A DNA stretch of 64,000 bases, taken from positions 620,001 through 684,000 of the forward strand of contig JAWZYV010019487.1 of the NCBI GenBank assembly GCA_038373885.1. The letters run 5' to 3'. Position numbers and translations under genes: made by a program. Positions 11,936-23,257 of the stretch are shown one piece after another (positions within the stretch are counted from its first letter, which is position 1; each line of letters opens with the position of its first letter). The stretch is from Cheiracanthium punctorium. Taxonomy: Eukaryota > Arthropoda > Arachnida > Araneae > Cheiracanthiidae. The notes beneath the pieces were generated by a model, which was not told the DNA's origin, searched no databases, and saw only the letters and a list, made by a program, of their open reading frames with translations.

Positions 11936-12021
11936 ATAAATGGTGCTCCATTTCATGTAGTGTCTTAGGTATTTAATGCTACAACTTGAGCCTAAAAAAC
12001 AGTATGATGTAGAAATAAGAC

Positions 12022-12185
12022 CAGGTGCGTAGCCAGGAAATTTTTTCGGGGAGGGATATGAGCCTGGAAATTTTTTCGAGGAGTATATGAACTTATATAT
12101 GCATAAATAGATGGAATTTCATCACTAATCCAAAAATTTCGGGGGGGGATATATCCCGATATCCCTCCCTCTGGCTACGCCCCTG
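12022..12185. mobile_element. hAT-type MITE with perfect 8-bp target duplication
   Basis: 164 bp with ends CAGGTGCGTAGCCAGG and, inverted, CAGGGGCGTAGCCAGAGGG. It is flanked on both sides by the identical octamer AATAAGAC (12014-12021 and 12186-12193). CAG ends plus an 8-bp duplication is the hAT signature. It inserted inside the Helitron-related sequence, so it is younger than it. Confidence 0.9.
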
Positions 12186-12342
12186 AATAAGACATTTTGA
12201 AAGCCAGGAGTTCTCTGCAAACCATCAAGCTTTCCACTTTTTTGATAGTGAATGACACTGACGTAGTTTTTTGAGTCATTATACTGCAATGATCAGGTTA
12301 GTACTCATGACACAAACTTTACATTAAGAGTCAAATAATTTT

Positions 12343-12375
<33 letters not shown>

Positions 12376-12459
12376 CCACATCACGAATAATTTCGAATTA
12401 CACATGTAAGGAAAATTTTCGTTTCCTACCGTGCGAAGAACGGGCACGCAGCTAGTGAC

Positions 12460-14510
12460 TGTATATAATGAAATAAAATAAGTTTTACTATCATACAATA
12501 TGCATAGTTCATTTTACGAAATTTTTAAAATAAAAAAAGTGTCACAAAAATTAAAACGGAATATTTCAAAGTTATGATTAAAAAATTATGGTTCACAATA
12601 AAATCAGAAATAAATTAAATAATATATTCGGAAGTCACGCATATTGAGAACGGTTGAAGGATTCCATGATGGCTAGGACTCGGTACTAGAGTTTTTTCGG
12701 TCATTTTACCCAGCACTATATCTGCCCACTTAGGTCATATTACTGGATGACGTCGAGGAACATGCAATCCACATCTAAAAACATACTCCATTCAGTAAAC
12801 CAAGTCATATTTCTCTACATTAATGAGTGCATTTCTAAATAAATAGGAAAGTTAGTGCTTACCTTTTTAGAGATATTATAAAACACAGCTTTTTGAAGAA
12901 TTCTACCTAGGCAAGTAATGCACCGATCGCTTAAATATTGCCATGGCTTCTTCTTTACTTGGTACAACTTGTTTATGAGTTACCTAGTAGATAGCGCTGT
13001 CTCTCTGGAAGAAAAGAAATGTGGATCGTTTTGCCCGCTAGGATTATATTGGACCACCTTCTCCTATATGTATTCGTTTCATTTAATGAAAATTGACGTT
13101 GCTTTCATTAATATATATGCAACGGAATTGTTTGTAATGATGACCCTGTGCTTAATAAACAACAGCTGTTTTAAATTATTTAAGATTTAAAAACGAAAAT
13201 TGAAAATTTATGATTATTTATCTTTTTATTCTGATGATATTTTATGGTCATATTTAATAAAATAATTTTACTTAAAAAAGTAATAAATCTAAAAAACAGG
13301 AATTTTAAATCTCAACCTGTTTATTACAATTATGCTTGTTAATAAATAATTAATTATAAAAGTTTGGGATGATTATTTTGTTTTAATATATTCATCAGAA
13401 AAAAAGATCTTTAAAAAGATAATAAGTTTCATATTTTAATCCTATAAAAATAATTTTTACAAAATAGAATCATTTTTCTAAAGCGCAATGATTTAGAATA
13501 CTAATATGCTTTTCTTTAATAAATTTACTTTGTTTTTAGTATAAATTTTAAAGTCAAAAATGTACATAAATTAAAAAATTCATGAAATTTAATATTCAGT
13601 TACTTTTCAGAAATAATGAAAAATTATTAGTTTTTTTAATAAATGTATTTTACTTAGAAACGCCGTTTTTAAAAGGAACAGCGCACTTCACTGAAGAAAT
13701 TTCTTTAAAGTGATTTTTAAGAGAAACACACCATCCTTCGTAAAATTTAGATCTTGTCAAAAAATTGTAAAAGTAGAATAACTAATTACCTCTCAAACAA
13801 ATTTCCTAAACAACCAACTCCTTTTTCTCTCCCTTTTTTCATCACTTGTTGCTCCAGTTTATTTTATTTTTTTATTTTTCTTCTTCGCCTCTTCAGTATG
13901 TTGTTATATATTCACCAAACGTTCCTCATCACAAAGGCTGAATCTAAAACACGCACTTATAGCAAGTCTTTGAGAAAACAAATAAATTGCAGTGACTCTA
14001 GCTTATCTTGTTCTAGAGCATTTTTTAATGCTACATAAATTAGGTTTTCAGGTGTTGGATTAGAAGGCTCGTACTTTTTTTTTCCTTTTCCTTCGATCTC
14101 ATAAACAAGTAAAGTACTTAGCAGATGTGTAAAACTGTAGAAAAAATTCAATTTAGCATAAATATTTTACTTGTTTTATTTTATTAAAATTTTTATTGAA
14201 TGATATTGGTTATCTTAAGCTTGCAGGTTACCAACATTAATGCAGTTTATTAATAATAAGAAAGGACTTTGCACACAATTTTTTTTTTTAATTTGTGATT
14301 TAAGAAAAATCTAATTTGGAAAAATTCAAGTTTTATTTCTCTAGAAGAAAATTAAAACATGAGAAATTTAATCTTTAATAAAATGAATTTCCAACTAATC
14401 CTTTTCAAAGCAACAATAGGGGCTCAAACACGAAATTTAAAATTTCAGACACATCGAGATTTTAATACGATGAAGTGACCCATCCTTGCTAACATTTTTT
14501 TCTCTGTCTG
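12460..14510. other. AT-rich stretch, no supported gene
   Basis: Frames at 12918-13190 and 13754-14038 are rich in Phe, Tyr and Leu, as expected from AT-rich DNA read by chance, and match nothing I know. No repeat ends seen. Confidence 0.5.
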
Positions 14511-14511
14511 T

Positions 14512-14907
14512 TGCAAGAAATGCTGCTTCATTTTAATTCGGTAAAAGCCTTACGGTGATATGGAGCATAGGTTCCGAATTCCCAACCAACTGCAGGAAAT
14601 GCTGCTTCCTTTTTATTCGATAAAAGCCTTACGGTGATATGGAGCATAGGTTCCGAATTCCCAACCAACTGCAGGAAATGCAGCGTCCTTTTTATTCGGT
14701 AAAAGCCTCACGGTGATATGGAGCATGGGTTCCGAATTCCCAACCAACTGCAGGAAATACAGCTTCCTTTTTATTCGGTAAAAGCCTAACGGTGATATGG
14801 AGCATAGGTTCCGAATTCCCAACCAACTGCAGAAATGCTTCTTCCTTTTTATTCGACAAAAGCCTTACGGTGATATGGAGCATAGGTTCCGAAATCCCAA
14901 CCAACTA
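14512..14907. repeat. Minisatellite, five units of 79 bp
   Basis: The word TGGAGCAT recurs at 14561, 14640, 14719, 14798 and 14876, giving a period of 79, 79, 79 and 78. Units are nearly identical (GGTTCCGAATTCCCAACCAA is conserved). The period is not a multiple of 3 and the minus strand is open in more than one frame through the array, which explains the overlapping 70-residue frames there. Confidence 0.95.
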
Positions 14908-16145
14908 ACCAGGCCATGGTATTGCGCAGAACCACGCAAATTGCAATTAAACTGCAATTCATGGCAGGATGCTGTGGGTGAAAGAGGAAATGCTACGAGC
15001 AGATCGTAGAAAATTTAATAGAATGTGATGGCTGTTGCTTATATAAAGGGCTGCAAAGACGGAGTAATCCAGCCTCGATATATGACGGAATATTGTAGTA
15101 AAAATATTCACGGCAAAAACAGACCACGCAGAACGAATCGCCTTCTCTTGCGTGCAGAATAATACGAATGAAATATTAGGCAGAAATGAATTATGAAATT
15201 AATAATATAATAAAAAATTTCATGTAAGATGATCTTTTTATCTTCTTCTCTTCAGGCTTCTCCTACCAGTTTCTAACAAATGTTTGTACTTGTAATGCCC
15301 AGATTCGTTAAAATGAATCAATCAATCAGTAGGAATTCAATTATGATATTATGTAACTAAAAGAAAAAGACATCTTAAAAATTTCTTCTCAAGTATTTTT
15401 TTATTTTAGTTTTAGAACAGATTTCTTCACACTGGTTTTAAAGAAAGTTTCGTATCCATTTTTTATGAAAACAAAATCGGCATATGTTAATCAATGATGT
15501 TAATACAAATTTTATAAGCACTACTTTATATATGAGGTAAGTCTAATTCTTGTCAAACGCATGATGTCGACGACAATTTCAGATCATCGATACAATCTTC
15601 ATGTCCCAAATTAAAAGGTTTATTTAAACCCAGGACACATACACGTATGTCTCATCAATATACAGGAATATAAGATGTCATTACGCGGCTTTTTCCAATA
15701 CGTACATTTAAAAGTAAACCATTTATACTAGTACATTTAACCTGCGGGAGGCAAGCATATTTATTTAATGATCACGAAAAATGCCTCGAATAGTTTTGCT
15801 CAGTTTTAATTTGCATTTATTCCTTCACAGGGTTTCACAGAATAACTATTTCTTATCCTCATTAAATTATTTTCAGCAATCTTCAATATATACATCTATA
15901 TGAAGAAACGCCCAATAGTTATTTCTTTATAAACATAAGGAATGCAGCCTAATGACTTCAAACTTTAAAAAAGTATAGTTCCTTTTCCCTTTTATTTTAG
16001 CCTAAACAGTACAGAATGAAAAAATCTCAGTTTTCTTCCAATTTTTCTCTGAAATAAATTGCATGTTTTGAATTTTTCATTTTTACTTTCTAAAGCTTCA
16101 TGTTTTCTACTGGTTTATAGTTCTTAAGCATTAAAAATCTTCGCG
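14908..16145. other. Flank of the minisatellite; one TATA-like site
   Basis: About 14908-15170 is richer in GC than its surroundings. It holds CTTATATAAAGGGCTGC near 15040, which looks like a TATA box, but no coding exon follows that I can recognise. The rest is AT-rich without features. Confidence 0.35.
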
Positions 16146-16148
16146 CAA

Positions 16149-16197
16149 AATGTATATATATATATATATATATATTATTATTATTATTATTATATGA
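16149..16197. repeat. (TA)n then (TTA)n microsatellite
   Basis: A TA run passes directly into ATT/TTA triplets. It is followed to about 16226 by a small palindrome based on ATGACATATATATACATATA. Confidence 0.9.
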
Positions 16198-16411
16198 CAT
16201 ATATATACATATATATGTCATATAATAAATAATGTGTAAAAATATATATGGTATGTTTTTGTATTGAAAAGAAAAATATTATTTACTACATATATTATTC
16301 AAAGTAGCAAATATAGTTTTGTTCCAGTAAAATTATACCGTTAGTTTGAGTTACCGTTACTATTAGTTAGTACTCCAACTGGCTTTAAATTTAGCAGCGA
16401 TAAGCTATATA

Positions 16412-16851
16412 CAATGTGCCCCATAAATATTGGCACAAAATTTAAGGAGAGGTAGAGCACATAATAAGGAATAAGAATCACACAGCAATGTTGGATCGGA
16501 AACGTCAGCTTCATGTAACAGTTAATAATCACTTTTGAACAACTGCTGTAATAATAGTGAACTTACCAGCCATTTCTCGTCAGGAAGTAATGCATATTTC
16601 TCAGAAAACATATGATTAAAATTCATAGTTTAAAAATTCTATTTCAATTCATGGATGACATTTTTGGTTAGGAGCCCATTGTTTATGAAACGTGTTTAAG
16701 TAATTAGACGCACACTTCAACACTTTTCCCGAAGTGATTATTAACAGGTAAGTGAAAACGGCATTTTTGACCCCAAATTGCCATGTGATTCTGGTTCTTT
16801 ATGTGCTCTATCTTCCCTTAAATTTTGTACCAATAGTTATGGGGCACCCAG
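16412..16851. mobile_element. TA-flanked MITE, copy 1
   Basis: 440 bp between TA dinucleotides (16410-16411 and 16852-16853) with inverted ends of about 50 bp. The left end contains TGCCCCATAAATATTGG and the right end, inverted, TGCCCCATAACTATTGG. TA duplication fits the Tc1/mariner superfamily. The interior matches 36900-37295 in the same orientation. No coding capacity. Confidence 0.85.
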
Positions 16852-16854
16852 TAT

Positions 16855-17944
16855 TTTACTTTCATTTCTATTAACTGTAGAAATAAATCCCATGTCCTTG
16901 CGAAGAACGAATGCTTCTACGTAATTAAACACAGATACGCTTTCATTCGAATGAAAACCCCTAGTCACATGAAGATAATATATTTAATCCCATTTTATTT
17001 TAAATTATCATTTGAACTGTGCTGTATTATTGATGAGTCTTTGAAGTAAGAACTTGTTAATACATTCCCCAAAAGCTCACTGATTACACATCTCTTTACA
17101 TGAAAGGTTACTAGAATTTCGCAATATCTTTAGCCAAGCCTTGCATAAATCCACCAACGTTAAAATGGAGTAACTTTAGGTATTCAAATTCACTGCTTTA
17201 ATTAATTTGGTTGATCTCCGGTAGAACTGTAGTTTGATCAAACATGCATTTATCTCCATAAAGCATTTCACACAAGATTTATCTTTAAACCTGTACTTGT
17301 TTTGAGTGTCGAATTTTAAGATCTGGTTCAACTATGCAAATGTCCCAATCTACCTGCATTAAATGCGTTTTTCATTAGAAATATTTAAAAAAGGAAGACA
17401 TTTAAATGCTCTTCAAATGAAAATATATAATTTTCTTTCTATTACCCTGCAAAGTATTAAAAATATTTAAATTGAGATACATTTTCAAATTTTCTTTCAT
17501 CCTAACGAAAATACAGTATTTCTGAATTTTGAAAAATAAAACAAACTTAATTTAGTACAAATATTCAGGGATAAAATATATTATGGGTTGCTGAAGCAGA
17601 AAATCTTGTTTTTAAACCTTCACATGTGAGCATCAAATCGCCGTTTAATGATTTTAGTTCGCAAAAATGTTAAGAAACAACAAAAGTCAATCATGTCAAA
17701 AGCATTATTTGCAAAACAGCGCTTATTTGCCCTTGTCCTGACGCTGAACGAATGGCCCTCTCATCTCATTGATTGCAAATCACAAAAAGTAAAAATAATA
17801 GTTGCTGCAGTGATTCCCGTTTTGTGCCATCTTTGCTTTCCGGTATGTCTCTTGAAATGATTCTGCTGTGAATCAACATGTTGCAATATACTGCAGGTTA
17901 GATCAAGGTTCGTTTTGCTCCTTCCGATTATCATCGAATACAAA
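16855..17944. other. AT-rich stretch, nothing recognised
   Basis: A 70-residue frame at 17648-17860 has a Cys/Val/Leu-rich end but no family resemblance. No repeat found. Confidence 0.45.
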
Positions 17945-18205
17945 ATAGCCTGAACAGTGGCTGAACGCGTGTGCGCTCTAAACTGGGAGACGGAAGGTGC
18001 CTGGTTCAAAACCAGGTCGCGTCTGCCGACCTAATCATTCGGAGTTTTCCGTGATTTTCTCCGAAACTTCGCTTAAACACGGGTTAGGACAACACCCCTT
18101 AAAAATCCATTAGAAAGAAATCCCTTAGAAATTCCCCAAGGAGGGCAATCCCCCTTGGCCTAGATCCCACGCGCAGATAGTTGGCCATAAGACCGCATTT
18201 ATTCT
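17945..18205 (+). mobile_element. tRNA-derived SINE, family 2
   Basis: The head contains a T-arm-like CCTGGTTCAAAACCAGG with the B box GGTTCAAAACC at 18003-18013, preceded by TGGCTGAACGCGTG as the likely A box. The body has TCTCCGAAACTTCGCTTAAA and a tail rich in CCCCTTGG. The body recurs at 41735-41875. Confidence 0.75.
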
Positions 18206-18209
18206 AATA

Positions 18210-19800
18210 CAAAATAACGAAGAGAAATCCAATTTTGTCGTGGATGTTTTCGTAAAACAGCATAGCTACACTAGGAACATGTGTCCGTTCCATATTAAAA
18301 CGGTTGCTTCAGTCCCTTAGACTAATCTCACTAGTTAACAAAGGTTGATGAGGTTATTACATATATATTATATGATTACAGAAAGATTTTTCAAATGAAG
18401 TTTTTTATTTAAAGATGTATTAAAGGATATAAAATATTTTTTGGCGTAATGTTCAAGCTCAAACACTTATTGCAATACACAAATTCATCCTATCTTATCG
18501 ATCATAGGCAGAGGTAATTAGGAAATTTATTAAATGTCACTCATTTAATGTGAAATAATATATGTAATTTTGAAAAGCTTGTGGGTCTGAACGACTCAAT
18601 TCTGTGTGAGGTCAAAAGAAGTATGAGAAGAAGAGAAAAAAATAATTGAACTTGAAAATTTTCTCAAAACTTATTTTATACATTTTCGTCTATTTTGGAT
18701 TCAAAAACTTAAACACGGGTTTAAAAAACTAGTTTGATCTTATATTTTTTAATTATTTTTAGTCTGATTTTTTTTTTCTATTTATCTCGAGGCTTTGCAA
18801 GACGTCGCTTGCGTTTTGTTTCTTTCATGATTTTTGTCCTCATTGTTGTATCCAGGAATACCGAGAGAAAAACATTGGATAGCGTTCGTGATGCTGTATA
18901 CGATTAGTTCCACTACTGGAAATCACGCAACCTGGTGCAAACCTTAATTTTGGCATACTCTTCTTTCCATTTTGATGGGCCTCTCATCAAGGCATCTGGG
19001 GAGAGCGCTCCGTTATCTCCGGCATCTGGGGAGAGCGCTCCGCTATTTGCGTCGCTGCATACGTTGCTCGATGTCTGAGACTTGAATCTTCACTTTTAAT
19101 CCCATGATGAAGCATCGATCTGGGCAATTTCAGAACGGGAATATTCGGGATGGGAAAACTTCAAAAGATTAAAGTTATTATTAAAAATCTGCAAAAAAAA
19201 GCTCAGGAAAATATTTCATTGATTACATAATTAGAATAAAATGTTAGCAGACCTTAATTATTTGTATTTTCTTGTATATTTGCATTTGTATAATTTTAAA
19301 GGCGTGTCAAAGGCAAAATGAACATGTTAGTGACAGAATGGACTCTATAAGGATGCTAATAAATATATGAATATTAAAACAAATTTATTAAGTAAGTAAT
19401 GAACTACTCATCAAAAGTCATAAAATATACAACATATAATTTTTTTAATAAACTGTATAATCTTTTTGACATTCACGTCTCTGTGAGACATGTGAATGAC
19501 ATGAGAAAACGGCCATGTGGATGAAAAGACGCAATTAAACGTTGTCTCAACAAGTCAAATTGTCAAATTTGGAGATTTTCGAATTTCAATCTTAACAAGT
19601 ACTTAAAACTGCAATACATATCATGCCATGCAATCAAAATTTATTTATATTGATATTTTACCAGATTTTTTTTAAAAATACGCCAAAAATAAGTCCCCAA
19701 AAATCGGACTAGCTTGTAATATTGCTCTTCAACATTTGTGAAGGGATTGCCTATACTTTATGTTTATTTAATTTGAATATTAGTGTCTATCTTAGTGTAA
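18210..19800. other. No gene; one 30-bp tandem duplication
   Basis: GGCATCTGGGGAGAGCGCTC occurs at 18991 and 19021, a two-unit 30-bp direct repeat of unusually high GC for this region. The rest is AT-rich and featureless. Confidence 0.6.
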
Positions 19801-19806
19801 ATAAAG

Positions 19807-20043
19807 GTGAAGTGTATTTTGAATATACATGTTGAAGATTGTAAAACAGTTTTAGCTGGCAATTTTAATATAGATATCAATTTTGAAGAAGTGTATTGCG
19901 TTACAAGAATGGCAGATACGACATGCTCACGGATTATGATGTACTTTCCAAGCAGTATTTATAAAAGTCAATTAAAGTTAGAACACGATCCTGACGAGGA
20001 TTGTGATCATAGTACATATTTCAATTCCAAAAGCGTGTTTTAG
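19807..20043 (+). pseudogene. Possible endonuclease/exonuclease-phosphatase fragment
   Basis: A 78-residue frame, shown here only as a candidate. Residues 16-23 (AGNFNIDI) resemble the GDFN metal-binding motif of AP-endonuclease-like domains. Residues 64-71 (DCDHSTYF) resemble the closing SDHS motif of the same fold. The order is right and the spacing short but plausible. Such domains occur in non-LTR retrotransposons and in some Helitron relatives. The GDFN Asp is replaced by Asn and nothing of the domain is found upstream, so this is at best a dead fragment. A chance resemblance is possible. Confidence 0.35.
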
Positions 20044-20407
20044 ACAACAGGGAAGACAAATAGAGTAAACTCGTGGAGCATGATACACTTTCCATCGTTA
20101 TAAAACAAGGAAGATAAATAGGGACGATGGATGGATTGTGATAACCTTTTAACATAAAGCAGTTTAGTGCGCATTAAAATATGAAAGTATTTATTCTTTT
20201 TATTTTTCTTTTATCTTGAAAAAAGGAATTGTTGCGCATGTTCTTTTAAACGTAATATGAACAGGGTTATCTGCCCCATAATTCTTTTATGGATCCGACA
20301 CTGAAAAGGACCACATGGCAAACTTTGGAGGATGCTACCACAGCCTAAAAACAATTTCAGTAAGCTTTCATCTTCTTCCATTAGAAAGAAAAGAAAAAAA
20401 TTGGTAA

Positions 20408-20677
20408 ATCAACTCTCCGGATATGAACTCTATCAAACATCTATGGGAGGTAACAAAGATAGAAATCTTCAAGAAAATGATTACAAATAAACGTAAACTA
20501 ATTAAAATAAATGTTTTGCATAACAATTCAGCAACTGAAATGCTGGACAGTATCCCTAGGCGTATAGAAGCCGTTATAGAGACTAAAGGAAATGTCACCA
20601 GAAACTGCCTGACATTCACTAACACTCTATTTTTTCACGTTACAGCGGGTGATTATATTATTATAGCTACTTGTTGA
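20408..20677 (+). pseudogene. Tc1 transposase, C-terminal fragment
   Basis: Open from 20408 after a stop at 20405-20407. It begins with NSPDMNSIKHLWEV, the counterpart of the Tc1 block SPDLNPIEHLW that carries the final catalytic Glu. It continues to IPRRIEAVIETKGNVTRN, the usual Tc1 C-terminal end. The catalytic Glu is replaced by Lys and the middle is shortened relative to the family, so it is inactive. No transposase sequence is recognised upstream. A TIR-like TTTGGACAATTAGTGTA lies at about 21045-21061, possibly the 3' end of the element. Confidence 0.75.
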
Positions 20678-20679
20678 AA

Positions 20680-22450
20680 TTGCCAAATAATTATACATAT
20701 TTTATTCAGTCTGTCTTAGTTAATTAAATCTATATATAAATGTATATTTTATATTTTTATTTTACTAACAAGACTCTAGTTACAAATAAACAAAGTAATT
20801 CTGACTTTTTTTCTTAGTTTGATACTTTTATTATAGTATAAGTTGAGAAAATGTGATTTTTACATTAAATGCTCTAATAATATGATCACTCATTGTATGT
20901 ACTATCATTTAATATTTCATAGCTGAAAATAATGAATGAACGAACTATAAATAAAAAATAATTTATTCTATGAAACCATTGTTTTTCTAGTTCTTTTTCT
21001 TAACTAAAATAGAGAAAAGCCATTTTTTTTACTGTCTCTAACAATTTGGACAATTAGTGTATCTATTTATCACTCCTTTCTTAAACCACAGAACCAACTT
21101 TTGAGAAGGAGATAATATTTAATAAAGAAATAAATTTTAAAAAGTCACTACGCATGTCTTGCTGTTTTTACATCAAAATTCTTCAAATGAAATTCGGTGG
21201 TTTGATAAATGAAAATGCCACTGACAATTTATATTCACATTTCAGCAGCTTTTAAATTCTACACAACTGAATACCACAAATAAATCATTTCATATTAAAG
21301 CATGAATATGTAAAGTACTAAGATTTATGAATATGCCGAAAGAATATTTCGAAAATTCACATGATTTACATTCATTAAAATCTGTTTACATACGTTATTA
21401 AATATGAATGTAGTTTATATGCGTGAAACTAGAATTCTAAAGCATTGAATGAACCACCAAACTGCACTGGTTGCATTAAGTTTAATCCATTTCAACTTCT
21501 GTTTGAAGTCGTTTTAAGTGCATGTTTGTTAGGAACTCTCTGCAGAAACAGTTGTGCTTTTAGAAGTTCCCATTAAGTGCAATTTACAGTCATCATTACC
21601 TTTATCTAACGTATCACACTCAAAACGAATGATTTATCATGCCCGAAAGAAATATGGCAGGGTGGCCATGATTAAATTTCCCTTATAAAAAGCATTCTGC
21701 AGCTCTGAAAAGAGTGAGCAGGTTACCACTAACTTTGGATTAGGGCTTTATACGCGATGCATCCAAAGAAGAATTTTAAAAAGCTAATTTCATAAAATGA
21801 AATATAGATGACAGTTTGCAAAAAAAAAAAAAAAACCCACATACTTAACAAAGGTTTCGAAATGTGCGAGCGATTTCAACACGAAGATTACCACTTACTT
21901 TGACGTATGGACTGAACACGGGATGCACTCAAAACTTTTTTAAATATTTAGTTTAAAAATTACCACTAGATGGCGCTTTGCATGGTAAACATCTGAATTA
22001 AAATTGAGAAATGACCTAATTAGTTGATAAATGTTTGAAATCTATTGAATTCTACAACCTCATTTGCAGTTTGGGCAACATTTCGGTCCGTCAGTCGGTC
22101 TGGATTCAGACCGACTAGACCGACTGACGGAAAAAGTCCCTTTCAGACTGCCCCTTTCAGAAAAATATATATTACGGGGATACCAGCCAACCCTAATACG
22201 TATACATATTATGAGGTGATCGAGATTAAGTTTTCGCAGTTTCAATTCGATCTTGCCAAATATTCTGGAGCATGCTTACCTTTTTTTATCAATCTCTACC
22301 AACATAAAGAATGCCATAAATAACTAAAACAAAAACATTCAATCAAAATGCAGTTGATGTAGGCAAGTTCTGTTACAATAAGTGCTTTAATTTGAATATA
22401 TTTTTCTGAAAATTAAAAAATCTGGAGTGACTCCAATCGACTTTCCGAAC
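20680..22450. other. No gene; CTCF-like site and a palindrome
   Basis: Two diverged direct repeats of about 65 bp near 21722 and 21888 share TTACCACT and a GGATGCA word. CCACTAGATGGCGC at 21963-21976 matches the CTCF core consensus at all 14 positions. A perfect 14-bp-arm hairpin lies at 22088-22130 (CCGTCAGTCGGTCT and its complement). None of the frames here looks like protein. Confidence 0.5.
21963..21976 (+). promoter_or_regulatory. CTCF-like binding motif
   Basis: CCACTAGATGGCGC fits CCASYAGRKGGCRS without a mismatch. This is sequence resemblance only; occupancy cannot be judged from sequence. Confidence 0.35.
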
Positions 22451-22652
22451 ACTCGATCTGTGCCAAGCGTTTAAATAAATTTTATTGAACTCAATCAGAC
22501 CTAGTGTTGAGGCGCTAGTGCACTTAAAATGATATGAGAAAATAGGCCGCAATGTATAAGAATACTTTTCGTAGTGTTGTAAAAAACTATAAGCCGTACA
22601 CTCACAAACTTTATGCAGAAGCATATAAGACAGTTATGTTGAAGCATGTAAG

Positions 22653-22811
22653 GGTGGTCACAAAAAATCAACTTTCGAATTTTTGGGGCGGCAGCCACCC
22701 AAAAGTTGCCAATAGGCTCAAAAATGAGATTGGTAAAGTTTCAGCTCATTTGCATAATATTAACCCGTGCCGCATTGTGGTTAAAGTTAAGAAAAATCGC
22801 GGTTTTTCGCA
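22653..22811 (+). repeat. Inverted arm, left
   Basis: Matches 27215-27385 in reverse complement, with similarity around 75-80 percent by eye. The 152-residue frame at 22552-23010 overlaps it. The equivalent reading in the other arm has stops, so I do not call that frame a gene. Confidence 0.75.
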
Positions 22812-23257
22812 AATAAAGCAGTCTTTCCATCATAAAATGGATAAAATTGAGTCAAGAAGCATGATGTTGATCTCATTTCAGAAGAAATCTTCCCGCCTTG
22901 ATGAGTCACATATCACTTTTATGTTAAAACTTACAGATTTAACCCTTCAAGTGATTGTGATGTCAAATCCCGTCCACTTTATTCCAGTTTTCACTGCAGT
23001 ACATCTATAATAATAATCATTTGTAACACTGAGATATCAAAAAATATGTTTGATATTAAAGCTTGTATGTAATTTAGAAGCTTTTTTTTAAATAGTTGCA
23101 AATCTTTCTGTTAAAAATTTTATTATTTTATAATTTAAAATTTTTACTTTTTTTATAATTTAATTTTTTTTTTTTATTATTTAAAAATTGCATGAAAATT
23201 TTACCATGGAAACAACTTTAGATTATTTGCCCATTTCCAAAACGCTCGGAGGGTAAC

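Larger units (their letters stand above)
9893..12455 (+). mobile_element. Non-autonomous Helitron with two 3' ends
   Basis: The 5' end fits a Helitron (TC after a host A at 9892), followed by a GTGTCTGTCTGTGTGCGTG tract and a segment resembling the common Helitron 5' region (ACGGCTACACC...CAAATTTGG). The 3' end at 12430-12455 has the short GC hairpin CCGTGCGAAGAACGGGCACG followed by CTAG and a host T, the canonical Helitron terminus. A second, related terminus lies at 11775-11803. No Rep/helicase gene is present. A hAT MITE (12022-12185) and a 33-base T run (about 12343-12375) lie between the two termini. Confidence 0.7.

Noticed and set aside
12918..13190. Hydrophobic 90-residue frame as a membrane protein
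   Set aside because: Phe/Tyr/Leu-rich composition is what AT-rich random frames give; no neighbours, repeats or motifs.
14613..15009. Overlapping 70-residue frames on both strands
   Set aside because: Produced by the 79-bp minisatellite; no independent coding evidence.
15035..15060. TATATAAAG as a core promoter
   Set aside because: A TATA-like word is expected by chance in AT-rich DNA and no exon follows that I can support. The same holds for TATAAAAAG near 21684.
22552..23010. 152-residue plus-strand frame, among the longest in the window
   Set aside because: Overlaps the inverted arm of a transposon; the corresponding reading in the other arm is interrupted by stops, and no motif is recognised.
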